Source of the DNA: Porphyridium purpureum
Lineage: Eukaryota; Rhodophyta; Bangiophyceae; Porphyridiales; Porphyridiaceae
Assembly: GCA_008690995.1 (NCBI GenBank)
Contig: VRMN01000001.1
Coordinates: 558,001 to 622,000 of the forward strand
DNA: 64,000 nucleotides
Direction of reading: 5' to 3'
The notes beneath the pieces are model-generated. The model did no database searches, was not told where the DNA came from, and saw only the letters and a list, made by a program, of their open reading frames with translations. How positions within the stretch are numbered: position 1 is the stretch's first letter; each line of letters opens with the position of its first letter. Shown here in pieces: positions 51,551 to 61,929 of this stretch. A program made the translations under genes and the position numbers.

Positions 51551-53626
51551 CCCTCGCGGTTGAGCATGCGACGGCGCCTGTGCTTGCACCTGTGCCTGCG
51601 ACAAATTCATATTCGCGCCGGGAGCCGGCCCGGTTGTATTGTATAACGTCGACAGCGAAGAAAACCCAGACGGTCCTGAAAAGCCCGTTGTTGTCATACC
51701 CGTTGACGTGTCCTCGCGCACCTCAATCTTATACCCAGGCGGCAGAAATGTGTTGAAGCCAAGAATCAAATTCTTGTGTCCTTTGAAAAGCTGCGACACT
51801 CGCCGAATCACCTCAATGGTGCCAATCGTTTGCGCCTTGAATTCTTTCATGATGTCGAGAAATTGGTTGTAGACATGTGGTTGACCACTGAACTGTGACT
51901 TGACTTGCTCTAGGTATGCAAGCGCGTCCTCCACCTTTAACTGGCGATAACCGGACGCAGCCTGCGCTAAACCTGCCGGCGCTGCAGAGCCTGAACCGAC
52001 AACGGAGCTCGCCGTCCCGAGAGAAGGACCTGACGCGGCAGCCACAGCACTGGTTGTTGGCAGTAACGGCAAACCCATTGCTGAGACACCTTCCGCATGC
52101 TGCATGTGCATTTGCTGCGAGCGCTGATGTTGCTGTGAAAGTGATGCCGCAGCTCTACCAGGACCCAGCACATTCGCATTCCCACTGCCGTTTGCACTTG
52201 ATTTTGCACTTGAGTTCAGCGGGCCATTGTCACCGAACGAAGCATGCGTCTGGAAGCTTGAAGCAACTTCATCACGTACAGGCCGTGTTTTGCGTGCTTT
52301 CGTCGTCGCTCCCGCAGGCCTGGCCAATTCATCTCCAGGTATTTGTTGAAGCTGGCGTTGGGAATATTGTTCTTGTTGTTGCTGCTGATGCTGCTGCTGC
52401 TGCTGTTGCTTTTGAGCATTGGTAAGTTGTGCTGGCACTGCACCTTCAATAGAGACCCCTCCGGCTGGCACTGGTGCCTGCGCTTGGACTGGATTGCTTC
52501 TGAGAGGCGCAGAGGTTTCGGATCCAGTTTCTAGGATCCGACCTGAAACGTTCTGGCCCAGATTCGGGCCTCCTCGTGTATCCGGCGGAGCAAAGGTAGC
52601 GGCAGAGGCCTCGGCAGGCTCGCTCGGTGGCCGCTCGTGGCCGGCCTCTCCGCCTACCACTGTTGAAGCTGGCTGTGAGCTGCCGGGGGCTGGCGGCTGT
52701 GAAGCGACCTTGGACCCATCCTGAGACTGGCTGAGACCCGTGGGTCCTGTGTAGGGTGGGAACACTGTGACGGAACCCGTGCGGCTTTCTGCACCAACCG
52801 GAACTGCACTTTTAACGCCCGCACCTGCATTTCCAGTCGACAAAGGATATTCGATTCCCGCATGCGGCGCTGAGTCCGGAGTACTAATGCGACGCGGAAC
52901 GGACGGCTGCTTTTGTCGCATCGGAATTCCAGCCTGCTCAACCTTTTCTGAGTTTGGCAAGCCGTACGTAGACGGCGTCGAAGTCTTTGTGCCCGCCATT
53001 TTCAACGGCGCCTTGGACGGCTTCACATCTTTCATCGCCCGCGCCTGCCCAAGCGGCTGGTGACTCGGTTTTATCGAGGCTCCGTTCTCGCCGTCCGCAG
53101 CGCCACCCGACGCGGCGCGCTCTTGATTCTGGGCCAGCTGTGATGGTGGGGCAGATGGAGGTAAGGCGGGCAACTGCGGGGGCGCGATGTTTTGAACAGC
53201 AGCTCCTTCACTCTGCAATACTGGAGCAGGTACCTGCGATTTTCCAGCTTGCACGAATGCTTTCAAAGGCATCTTTCCGTCGCCATGAGGGGCCCTTCCA
53301 CTCTTGGCGTTTATCGCTGCCAAGCTGCTTGCGCCGGAGCCCTGAGGGGGTGGCTCTACCACATTGCTTGACCCTTGCGATTCGATCACTGGAGTCAGCT
53401 CTGGACTTTGTTCAGGCTGGACGGGCGCCTGTCCATGCGATGTTTCTGCCGGAGCCGTTGGGGCAGCAGCGACGTGCGCCCCACCGAGCGGCGGTGAGCT
53501 CTCCGGCGCTCGATTTTGCGTCGATGTGTCCTCACTTGGGGAGATTATCCGCGGTTTGACCTGTAGGGGCGTTCCCACGGGCGGGTCGCCTGGTGGCGCG
53601 GCACCGTCTTCGCTCGGAGTCTGCAT
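46694..53626 (-). CDS. SIN3: SIN3 family transcriptional corepressor
   Basis: The 2310-residue product has three paired amphipathic helix domains: PAH1 (about 560-635, VEDALAYLEQVKSQF), PAH2 (about 840-910, FNQAINYVNKIKTRF) and PAH3 (about 1090-1160, FFEQIRARLG). The Sin3 HDAC-interaction domain follows (about 1295-1490, SYKKLPPDFPMPVCSGK and SLNDVWVSVPTGSEDYS), then the conserved C-terminal Sin3 region with VLYGDENVYLFLRLY. SIN3 is a nuclear scaffold that brings class I histone deacetylases to DNA-bound repressors. Yeast Sin3 has 1536 and mammalian SIN3A about 1270 residues; the excess here is a 550-residue low-complexity N-terminus, a run of 27 Gln, a run of 17 Ala and a C-terminal VPDVP repeat. 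First ATG is at 53626; the GTG at 53698 is not used. The 1.78-kb divergent spacer to the subtilase gene is the longest in the window. Confidence 0.95.
46707..46786 (-). repeat. 15-bp tandem repeat encoding VPDVP units
   Basis: About five copies of a 15-bp unit encode VPDVP (one VPDVC) at the extreme C-terminus of SIN3, ending PASR then stop. Confidence 0.85.
48932..48982 (-). repeat. Poly-alanine run (17 codons) in SIN3
   Basis: Mixed GCN codons encode 17 consecutive Ala, flanked by Gly, in the linker after the HDAC-interaction domain. Confidence 0.85.
51467..51547 (-). repeat. Poly-glutamine run (27 codons) in SIN3
   Basis: Interspersed CAG and CAA codons encode 27 consecutive Gln between PAH1 and PAH2. 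The longest pure CAG part is on the PAH1 side. Confidence 0.9.
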
Positions 53627-53934
53627 GCGGAGATCCGCCGACCTACACTTCTCTGCCCACTCAGTGCTCAACCCCGCCAAACAAACACAAACACACACTT
53701 ACACGCTTTCCACACGACTGCCTCTCTCTTTCTCACAGGCCTACGTGTCGTTCTTGCGACCGGTGTCGGGCCTCACAAGCGCACGGCTCTGCGCCGTCAC
53801 ACGCGTCTCCCGTGCGTCTAACACCCACGCACACTCTCTTCCTCGCAGATCGCGAGATCCCATCCACACCTCCTCTTCCTCCCACCACACACCACCAGCT
53901 CGAATCGCCACTCCCCGTCACCACCCATACATCT

Positions 53935-53959
53935 CCCTCTCTCTCTCTCTCTCTCTCTT
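53935..53959. repeat. (CT)n microsatellite
   Basis: About 12 CT units, reading GA in the sense of SIN3, roughly 310-330 bp upstream of its ATG. Confidence 0.9.
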
Positions 53960-54182
53960 CTCCCCACCATGCACTCCCTCCCTCCCCCCCTCGTCCCCGC
54001 AATAAACGACGCGCTCAACCCCCCCCCCTCCCGCCTTCAAGTCTTCTCGCAACTCGCCTTCCAAGCACACCCAAGAAACAAAAACAGCCGCCATGCGCGT
54101 TTCTCCTATTCAAAACACGCAAACCGTATAGCAAAACCGACTCGCTTCAAAATCTCCGTTCGGTCTCTTCCCCTTTCGTGCA

Positions 54183-54224
54183 ACTGTACACTACTGCGTG
54201 TCTTTGCTGGGGCACGCACTGTAC
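54183..54224 (+). promoter_or_regulatory. Two ACTGTAC motifs
   Basis: ACTGTACACT (54183-54192) and ACTGTACTCG (54218-54227 region) lie in the SIN3/subtilase divergent spacer. Confidence 0.4.
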
Positions 54225-54439
54225 TCGTGCCATGCGCCGCACGACGGTTTGGGGGGTGTCAACGTGCAAACCGGTGGAACCAAACGCGTTGGGCAGTTTG
54301 TGTGAAACGTGACATACGGACATTCGTTTTTGCATAGACGCCCCCCGGCAAGACCTTTGCAGAACGCCGGCTTGGAGCCCGACAAACAACGAACGACGCG
54401 AGACAGTCGTGGCGTCGGCGCGCGAGACCTGATGGACGG

Positions 54440-54471
54440 AGAAGGAGAAGAAGAAGAAGAAGAAGAAGAAC
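54440..54471 (+). repeat. (GAA)n microsatellite
   Basis: An imperfect GGAGAA start leads into about eight GAA units. Confidence 0.85.
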
Positions 54472-54735
54472 CAGGATGACGAACGCCAGGCTGGCCGGTT
54501 TGCGTGTTGGCGCGGCGCGCGAGGATAGCGCGTGGTGGAAATGAGGGCCGCGTGTCGCCGCGACACACACGCAACTGGCGAGCAGACGCAGAAATTGAGA
54601 AGCGCTTTGGCGTGGAAAGTGGCGCTCGGCAAGCTCGAGCCAAGCTCGAGCGTTTGTTCCAACGACTTTACCGCCCTACCATCAAGTTGCTCTTTGTCAC
54701 ACACCATCACAGGAAGCAACGGACTTACATTTCTC

Positions 54736-54788
54736 ACTGTACCCTCACTTTTTATGCCTCGGATGTGGCGCTTGTGTTTACCTGTACC
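54736..54788 (+). promoter_or_regulatory. Two CTGTACC motifs
   Basis: ACTGTACC (54736-54743) and CCTGTACC (54781-54788), same orientation, 620-670 bp upstream of the subtilase ATG. Confidence 0.4.
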
Positions 54789-55405
54789 TCGAGCCTGAGA
54801 TGACTGACAGTTTCTGCCGATGATGACGCCGGCATAGTGAAACGTGCTTGTTTGTCAAGAAGGAGCCTGAAACGTTCGGCGCGTGCGCGGATTGAGAGGA
54901 ACAAGCCGCAGCGAGCCGCAGGATACGCTCTATTGTATGCAGGTGGAGACCCGAAGATACAAGCACGACGCGCAGATGCATGGACACGGCATTTAGCTGA
55001 CGCAGGGCACCGATGACGACGTACGTGTGTGGAGACAAGAGACATTTAGCGGAAGTAGAGACTTGCATTCGGACATACACAGATTCAGCCTGACTTGTGT
55101 GCACCTGTACATATCTATGGCAGAGTGTAAGGCTGTGTGTCGCATCTGGATGCTGAATGAGTATTTGAGACACACCGCTATACGCCTGCTGAAGTTGGCG
55201 TGCCGCACATCGTGCGTTTTCTCGCTCGCTGCCGCGCTGCTCGTCCATGCGAACCCGAGCGCGCAGGTTGAATCGTAAAAGACGTTCAAAGGAGAAAGGC
55301 GGAAAGGAGCTTCTCAGCAGGTCGAGCAGGTTATGCGCCGCAAACCATTCGGTACTTTTGTTCGCTGACTGATCCACGCCATCCTGTGGCTCCGAAAGGA
55401 ACTGA

Positions 55406-57988
55406 ATGGAGCAGAGCAGCGTTCCGCCAACCAGGACTGGGCACCGGCAAGGCCTTGCGCACGCCGCGGCGGGCGTTCTGGGTTTTGTTCTTACATGCGT
55501 GATCTTGCAGAAAGGTGCGTTAGTACACGCCCAGGACCAGAGCAACGTAATCGTGCTTGAGTCTGGCGTGCCGTACTCTGGCAGGTTTACCGCTTTCACT
55601 TTGGATGACTACTGGGAAAACCCAGACGCAAGCTTTCGGGGCCCGCAAATCATTTTCGAGATCGAGCCGACAAGTTTATTGCCTGCCAACATCGTCATCA
55701 CCACGTGCGGCAGCGAGCCCGCAAGCTCCATTAACTTTGGGGTTCATGCCACTGCGTTTCTGGTGGACCTAGACCCGCTCACAGCTAACGTCGAGCCCAC
55801 GCTCATCGAATTTTCGCGGGAGGACCACTACTGCTTTGGCAATGCCAATGTGCAGACTACGCTGGTGTATCAAGTTTCGAACCAGCGCGCATACTACTTG
55901 GTGCTGCAGCTGGCTGAACCGCTTGATGCAGGGCAGGTCGACTTTACTCTGCGGTATACGCGTGAGAATATACCCGCGCGGGCCCTTTCATGGGCGTTGG
56001 ACCGCATTGACCAACGAAACTTGCCCTTAAACGGCCAGGACACGGTATCGAGTGGCGGTTCTGGCACATTCATCTACGTTCTTGACACCGGGATACGAAT
56101 AGACCACGAGCAGTTTACTGGCGGGCGCGCAGAGTATGGGCGCAACTTTGTGGATCCCCATGATGGTGAGGATTATAACTCCGAGGACTGCAACGGACAC
56201 GGCACGCATGTTGCGTCCCTGGCGGCCGGTGCCACTGTCGGGGTCGCGTACGATGCCACTGTAATTGGCGTTCGCGTACTCAACTGCAACAATACAGGCT
56301 TGCTGCAAGACGTGCTCGATGGAATGGCGTGGGTTATTCAGAATGTTACGTCCATGAATCGGTACCCGGCGGTGCTGACTGCTTCAATCAGCTCGCGCGA
56401 CAGCGTGGTTGATGCGATCAACGAAATGGTTGTGGCACTCGAGGAAAATGGCATCTCGTTTGTAGGCTCTGCCGGCAACGATGGAGGTGATTCGTGCACC
56501 CGCTCGCCTGCTTCAGCCGTGCTCACGTCGAGTGCAACGTCGGTAGGTGCTACAAATATACAGGACGAACGCTACGAATTCTCCAACAGTGGCCGCTGCA
56601 CCACCATCTGGGCCCCAGGCGTCAACGTGACGGGAGCAGACATCTTTGGTGCTAGCTCGTATTCGCAGCGCACGGGCACGAGCTTTGCCGCGCCTCTCGT
56701 TGCAGGCACGCTCGCAATCTTCTACAGTCTGAACCCGACAAGCACGCCGCAGGAGGCGCGGAATACACTAACATATACGTCGACGCCTGGCGTCGTCAGC
56801 GGACTGCAAGATGACGACTTCAGTCGCTTTCTTTACGTTCGAAGCGTGCCGGTGCTTGACCTTGGCCCGCCGCCGTCCGGCCAGGTGTTCATTTACAGCG
56901 TCACGAGATACCGCCCGGACATGGTGCAGTGCACAAATGACGCCCAGCTGAGGCAGCTTGCGGATGGTCTGGCACAAAGTATTGCGTTTACACCCAATAG
57001 CAACATGAAGACTCCGCTGTGCGGAACAAATGTGACCGGTCTGAGTGGCCTCCTGGAGGTCGTCTTCCAGCTTCTCGACTCGGAATTGTCGGCTGCGTTA
57101 TCCTTTGAAGCGCTTGAAGCTGCGTACGAGGATGGCAGTGCTGAGTCAGCCATGGGCGTGCCGTACGTGAGTTACATTAGTCCCTGGGTGGTGGACTCGA
57201 ATGGAAACACCTATTGGGCGCCCCCGCGCTTCGAAAACTCCGAGCAGTCTGGGGGACTTAGTGGAGGTGCCATTGCAGGTATTGTGATTGGCGCTGTTGC
57301 TGGCGCGTTATTGCTAGTGGGTGCAGCGTATCTGGCTTACCTTCGAACGCGTCCTGCGCCGGAATCCAAACTTGAAGGCATGTATGGCACAGCTGAACCA
57401 CTGGATGAAGACATTGAGTTCCACGACGAAGCGGCAGGTGGTCCGGCCTTGAGCTCAATTTTCTCCGGTCGATTAAAAGGCCTGGGCTCCGGAAAATTAT
57501 TCTCTCCAAGAGGTCAGAACGCAGGGGCCAGTGGTGGCCTTATCTCGCCCAGGGGAACCAAGAAGGCGGGTGGATCCCGGAACGATCTCAAGTCTCCCCG
57601 CGGTATGCGCAGTCGTGGCGCCGGATCAGAAGAAGAGGAGCAGACGCATCGGATTTTATCTATGGGTGGTGAAGCGTTTGCGCATGCGCTTCGGTCTGCA
57701 AATCTTGACAGGCCTCCGGCCAACGGACATGCCGTAACAGAGAGCGGCGCGAACGGCATATTTGGCACTGACTCTGTGCCGGATCCTTCAACAGAAGCCG
57801 GGCATTCTGACTCAGGACGTGACTCATCGCTTGATCCAGAGCTGCTGTTGCGTGCGATGAACAGCTTTGCTGCATCTGATCCCGCCGCGAATGCTTCTTC
57901 GGTAACACCCATAGCATTGCCGTCCGCGGATGCGGACGGCCTTGTTACAATTCCCCTCAGCCCACGCGGTGCGGACATGAATAGCTAG
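55406..57988 (+). CDS. Membrane-anchored subtilisin-like protease (S8, proteinase K type)
   Basis: The 860-residue product has a hydrophobic signal region (about residues 20-42, ending ALVHAQ), a 150-residue N-terminal domain, then an S8 protease domain with the full triad: D227 in VLDTGIR, H265 in NGHGTHVAS and S426 in GTSFAAPLVAG; the oxyanion Asn is in GSAGND. This arrangement is closest to proteinase K/cerevisin-like subtilases. After an approximately 150-residue juxtamembrane domain, a transmembrane helix (about 625-650, AIAGIVIGAVAGALLLVGAAY) leads to a cytosolic tail of about 210 residues. The tail carries four SPRG motifs (FSPRG, ISPRG, KSPRG, LSPRG). The enzyme should face the cell exterior or a secretory/vacuolar lumen. 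Whether an N-terminal propeptide is cleaved is not clear. The ATG at 55406 is the first in frame. Confidence 0.92.
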   Translation: MEQSSVPPTRTGHRQGLAHAAAGVLGFVLTCVILQKGALVHAQDQSNVIVLESGVPYSGRFTAFTLDDYWENPDASFRGPQIIFEIEPTSLLPANIVITTCGSEPASSINFGVHATAFLVDLDPLTANVEPTLIEFSREDHYCFGNANVQTTLVYQVSNQRAYYLVLQLAEPLDAGQVDFTLRYTRENIPARALSWALDRIDQRNLPLNGQDTVSSGGSGTFIYVLDTGIRIDHEQFTGGRAEYGRNFVDPHDGEDYNSEDCNGHGTHVASLAAGATVGVAYDATVIGVRVLNCNNTGLLQDVLDGMAWVIQNVTSMNRYPAVLTASISSRDSVVDAINEMVVALEENGISFVGSAGNDGGDSCTRSPASAVLTSSATSVGATNIQDERYEFSNSGRCTTIWAPGVNVTGADIFGASSYSQRTGTSFAAPLVAGTLAIFYSLNPTSTPQEARNTLTYTSTPGVVSGLQDDDFSRFLYVRSVPVLDLGPPPSGQVFIYSVTRYRPDMVQCTNDAQLRQLADGLAQSIAFTPNSNMKTPLCGTNVTGLSGLLEVVFQLLDSELSAALSFEALEAAYEDGSAESAMGVPYVSYISPWVVDSNGNTYWAPPRFENSEQSGGLSGGAIAGIVIGAVAGALLLVGAAYLAYLRTRPAPESKLEGMYGTAEPLDEDIEFHDEAAGGPALSSIFSGRLKGLGSGKLFSPRGQNAGASGGLISPRGTKKAGGSRNDLKSPRGMRSRGAGSEEEEQTHRILSMGGEAFAHALRSANLDRPPANGHAVTESGANGIFGTDSVPDPSTEAGHSDSGRDSSLDPELLLRAMNSFAASDPAANASSVTPIALPSADADGLVTIPLSPRGADMNS

Positions 57989-58806
57989 CCTTTACTGCAT
58001 GAGGCACATCGGCTCGAATCTGGTGCTTGGTAGGCGTGGCTATGGAGCGACTTTACTTTTCACATTGAAATGATCCGTCTTTTGCCGTATATGTTTTGCT
58101 ATTGCAATGGGTGTCTTGTAGCACGGTATCGTTTCGGGATCGTGTGCCCGGTGGTGTTTGCTGCAATTCAAACGCGGGCGAATGCATCTGACCGGGAACG
58201 AGCGGCGGAATCCGGCTGGAGCATTTTGTGTCGGCATCGTAATGGAAGAGCATCGTCGCTTTCCACAATGAGCCTGCTTGAAGGATGTCACCACTGATCC
58301 CGTAGGTGTGGCGTAGTGTTCAACGGGATAAGGACCGGTATCGTGAAATATCCAGTGCGAAATTAATAACACGAGCATGTCAAAGAAGCCAAATGCGTGC
58401 AATTGCGACTTTCATACAAGGGCCGTGTGCGTCAAACGTGCAATCCATGCGTGCGGCGCGTATGGAGCACTTCTTTATTAAGGGGGCAAGACGAGGCCAA
58501 GTGCAAAACGTAATCGGTGCGAGAAGGAGGTCATGCCGTCCGATGAGCCATCCAGAGCCGGGTCCACGGTAGGCCGTTGTCATGACGAGCAACTTGGTCC
58601 GTGTTTGATGGGGGAACAAGTCACTGGTCTGGTGCGCTTCGCCAGGATATTTTTCCGTGCCAAGCTTAAACACGGCTGTTCGACAATACAGACTCGAACG
58701 ATATCAAAGCGCAATCTAAAACGGGGTCGTTTACTCACGGCACACCGGATTTCTACTTGCTCTACCGCGCCAGCGCAATGCGAGCTTGGTCGCATGCGGG
58801 TCTGGC
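57989..58806. other. Convergent intergenic region, subtilase/unknown membrane gene
   Basis: This 818-bp spacer lies between two 3' ends. Short frames such as 58040-58402 (minus) show no features. I see no RNA gene. Confidence 0.5.
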
Positions 58807-61800
58807 TCAGATCTGCATCGGGGACCTGATATCTGGAAATGCAGTAGAATACAGCCCGACCAGACTCTTTGCCACTGCATGCGCGAAGCGCACTTGGGCA
58901 CGGAGGCGAAATGGCAAGCCCGTGTACGGAATTTGGTCGCTCGTCATGAATGCCGCCTGGTATAGACCGACCGGGTAGCCGAGCACCAGCATCAGACGCA
59001 GGACATCTCCAGTCTCAAATATGTCTTGATCCTCCGAGATTTGCTCCTCGACAAGTCCGCGCGATGCCATGAATCGCACCAGCATGTCTGTCACCACCCA
59101 AACCAGGAAGTGCTGGCGTGTTGTCAGGAGCAAATTTTCCATGCGCAACTGCGCGTTCCGACCGGGCGGCGCGATGAGTGACAAGATTCGATACCCCTGG
59201 CCGTGCTGCTCGCAGCCCGCAAAGTACTTCTGCAATAGCTTCTTCATTGGCGCTACGCACGTTTCCTCCGTCTTGGCGAATGCAGCTTCCTCTGCCTGTT
59301 CGTCGTCTCGAGAACGCTCACATGTACCCAGCCCGCAAAACTGCAAGGCAGGAATAAGCAATGGTTCAAGTTCATCCTCAGTCGCTGCAGGAGAATGAAA
59401 CTCGCCCGGTAGGATGAGCTGCTTCCAAGAAGCCAGGATGATAAAAGCCTCACTAACAATGGCTAGCCCGCCAATGCCTGGACCGCGAAACACAGATTTT
59501 TTGGAGACGTTGCGCCCTCGCAAAACGCGCTGCAATCGCTCACTCTGCTCCGCGCCTAGCGCACGTTCCACAATGGACGTAAAAGTGTAATCAAGCCCCA
59601 ATATGGTGCAGATCGGGACCCCGTACGGATTCGGCAGCATGGACTTTCGCTCATTTTCGCTCGACTTAGAGCCACTGGTACGTGGCGAGAACGGGACGTA
59701 CTGGGGTTCGAAAAAGTCACGGGGCCCCCGAGCTATAGCTTCTGGACCGGCCTCACTTGCAAGCTCTTGTAGCACGTAGTAACCCTGCACAACTTTGAAC
59801 CTTCGAAAACGGTCAGCGTGCATGACGGCTTCAACTTTGGAGGACCGCATGGCGGCCAGGTGCACAATTTCCAAGCCCGTTAAACGACTTGCGGCCATCA
59901 TCAGAGCATTCTGCCATGCAGAAGGATCTTGTGCTCGCCGATGTCCTTGCTTGCTCTTTCTCTTGCGCAAAAGACGAAATATCGCTTTCGGCTCGTTCCC
60001 GGAGAAGCAAAGTGGTGCGTCTTTTCCGCTGAAAAGGGCCGGACTCGGGTCCAAGACTGTCACTTGAGGAGGTTCGTGCGGTGGTTTCTCCAGATTAGCG
60101 TACACAATATTCCAGCGCGGATCACTCACATCGCCCGCAAGCGCTAGAAACGATGCCATGAACAAACCGCGGGCGACGTGGTGCTTCAGCTCAGCATGCT
60201 TGACATTATCTGGCAGGCCTCCGTTGGGCAGTGACACATCTCCATTTCCGCATCCATAGGTGACCTGCCGTAACCAGGCGTAAGCGGCAAATTCGTATTC
60301 TTCAGTGTTTGTTGAAACAGCCGTCGAAAACCCAAAGGCCGGCATGGGACCAGGCACGCTGCGGCACTTAATCTCTAGCGCTTCTAGCTGACGGCGAAGT
60401 CGCTTCGTTGTGGCATATGAGAGGCGCACAGTTGGATTGTCGGTGGATAGCAGATTCCATTCCACAAGCTTCTGTATGCGCTTTGATAGACCCAACTCAG
60501 ACAGGAATGTCGGCTCGGACTCCCGCAGCTCGATGCAACCGCAGTGACCCATTCCTGGGCCGTCCGCCGATTCTGAGTAAGTCCGCGTCGAATTGCGCAC
60601 AGCCAGTCGCCGTTGAATTATGTTGCGCTGATGCTCATTCAAGCCGAGCGCGGTGTCATTCGATAAAAGAGCAAGGTAAGACATCGAGCGCGCCGCGTGA
60701 GCAAGTACTCGGCACATGCAAGTGAGTCTGTGATATTGGCGAAAACTAGCCAAAGCGTCTTTAAGCGACTCGTCGCCGTATACAACATCACCCTTAAAGC
60801 GTCGCGGCATAAAGCGCTTGGCAGATACCTGTCCCGTTCTGGTACACACACTCAGCAGAGAGCCGAGACCTGTTAGCCACGTCGCATGTCTAAAGTAACG
60901 CTCTGACGATAAAAGCGCGTAAATGCAGGTGATAGCTTGCTCAGTCACGACCGGAAAGCTGATCCACAGATCTTGTACCCGCCACAAAAAGTATTCGATT
61001 TGATTCTGTAGAGAGCTGAGCTCATCAAAATCGACCGAGGTTCCAAACACGGGCACAGAATGAAGCTGCTCTGCTTCCATAGCTGTCGCGAGCGCGCTGC
61101 TGGAGCCATCACAGTCGACGAATTCGCTGTCGCCGAAGAAGCGTTTGTAGCTTGCCTTGCGGCTGAGCTCTTCATCTTTGTGATGTCGGAACAGCGACAC
61201 GACGAATCGCTTAAACTGGCGCATGCGCTCGCGCGCGGACACACGCTGGGTCTTGGCCGCGAGCGAGTCACTTCCCGGCATAGCCTCGCTGAAATCGCGG
61301 TACCTGGTCGAATCGACGACCACGTCGATGGCCTTGTACATGGGTACATACTCAGAGTACCTGTAGCCAATCCCGAAAAGAAAGAAGGCAAAAAACGGAA
61401 TGGCGTCGTACAACGTGTGCGACACGACGGCAACCGCCAGTTCGAGCCAGTACCAGAAGGACTTGCCGAAATGCCTCTGCTCTTTACGGTGGGCGTCTGG
61501 CTTGTGCTTGGCCATAATGACCGTAAACAATGCAAAGATTGACAACCCGCTCCAATTTTGAAGCACGCTGATGAATCCCGCCACAAAATCGACCACAATC
61601 AGCACGATGCGCCAGCCGAGCGACAGGTTCTTATTGAACCACGCGGCAGTGATGAAAAGGATGGGCACGCCGAACATGAGCAAGAAGCACCAGGTCGTGT
61701 ACCCGGCCAGAACGGGCAAACTCTCGGAAAGTCGATTAAACACGAGCGGCGAAAAGTGGATTCCGACGCCGCGGGACAGGTTGAAGAAGGTCGGATACCA

Positions 61801-61896
61801 TAGCGAGATGCTAATAACATTTCCAAACACATTAATCACAATTGCTTGCAGCTCACCGCGGAGCTGCTGCGCAATACTCATCCCGTCCGATTCCAT
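58807..61896 (-). CDS. Unknown multi-spanning membrane protein, 1029 residues
   Basis: I do not recognise this protein. About four hydrophobic segments lie in the first 190 residues (for example VLAGYTTWCFLLMFGVPILF, IVLIVVDFVAGFISVL and YDAIPFFAFFLFGIGY). A long, mostly soluble region of about 800 residues follows, with basic patches (MRQFKRFVVSLFRHHKD, FRLLRKRKSKQGHRR) and, near residues 950-985, a moderately hydrophobic stretch (FLVWVVTDMLVRFM). It has no obvious enzyme motif. The frame is long, uninterrupted and in the codon style of the neighbours, so the gene is real. The ATG at 61896 is the first; a (CT)n tract lies 35-70 bp upstream. The layout suggests a membrane platform with a large cytosolic domain; function unknown. 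Confidence 0.85.
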   Translation of the reverse strand: MESDGMSIAQQLRGELQAIVINVFGNVISISLWYPTFFNLSRGVGIHFSPLVFNRLSESLPVLAGYTTWCFLLMFGVPILFITAAWFNKNLSLGWRIVLIVVDFVAGFISVLQNWSGLSIFALFTVIMAKHKPDAHRKEQRHFGKSFWYWLELAVAVVSHTLYDAIPFFAFFLFGIGYRYSEYVPMYKAIDVVVDSTRYRDFSEAMPGSDSLAAKTQRVSARERMRQFKRFVVSLFRHHKDEELSRKASYKRFFGDSEFVDCDGSSSALATAMEAEQLHSVPVFGTSVDFDELSSLQNQIEYFLWRVQDLWISFPVVTEQAITCIYALLSSERYFRHATWLTGLGSLLSVCTRTGQVSAKRFMPRRFKGDVVYGDESLKDALASFRQYHRLTCMCRVLAHAARSMSYLALLSNDTALGLNEHQRNIIQRRLAVRNSTRTYSESADGPGMGHCGCIELRESEPTFLSELGLSKRIQKLVEWNLLSTDNPTVRLSYATTKRLRRQLEALEIKCRSVPGPMPAFGFSTAVSTNTEEYEFAAYAWLRQVTYGCGNGDVSLPNGGLPDNVKHAELKHHVARGLFMASFLALAGDVSDPRWNIVYANLEKPPHEPPQVTVLDPSPALFSGKDAPLCFSGNEPKAIFRLLRKRKSKQGHRRAQDPSAWQNALMMAASRLTGLEIVHLAAMRSSKVEAVMHADRFRRFKVVQGYYVLQELASEAGPEAIARGPRDFFEPQYVPFSPRTSGSKSSENERKSMLPNPYGVPICTILGLDYTFTSIVERALGAEQSERLQRVLRGRNVSKKSVFRGPGIGGLAIVSEAFIILASWKQLILPGEFHSPAATEDELEPLLIPALQFCGLGTCERSRDDEQAEEAAFAKTEETCVAPMKKLLQKYFAGCEQHGQGYRILSLIAPPGRNAQLRMENLLLTTRQHFLVWVVTDMLVRFMASRGLVEEQISEDQDIFETGDVLRLMLVLGYPVGLYQAAFMTSDQIPYTGLPFRLRAQVRFAHAVAKSLVGLYSTAFPDIRSPMQI

Positions 61897-61929
61897 ACAC
61901 CCACCAGCTCAACGCCGACTCGCGACCCT

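Larger units (their letters stand above)
53627..55405. other. Divergent intergenic region, SIN3/subtilase
   Basis: This 1.78-kb region holds a pyrimidine-rich zone with (CT)n (53935-53959), a (GAA)n tract (54440-54471) and four CTGTAC-core motifs (54183, 54218, 54736, 54781). Several long frames on both strands (53593-54312, 54147-54737, 54778-55599) have no recognisable domains. It probably contains two promoters and long 5' UTRs. Confidence 0.55.

Noticed and set aside
53593-54312. 239-codon plus-strand frame in the SIN3/subtilase spacer
   Set aside because: Its composition (Pro, Ser, Thr, His) simply follows the CT/CA-rich DNA, it overlaps the SIN3 N-terminus, and it has no domain.
54147-54737. 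196-codon minus-strand frame
   Set aside because: It includes the GAA tract read as a phenylalanine or serine run; no features or conservation clue.
54778-55599. 273-codon minus-strand frame overlapping the subtilase start
   Set aside because: It overlaps the subtilase signal region, begins without an ATG supported by context, and has no recognisable motif.
58040-58402. 120-codon minus-strand frame in the subtilase/membrane-protein spacer
   Set aside because: No features, lies in a convergent 3' region.
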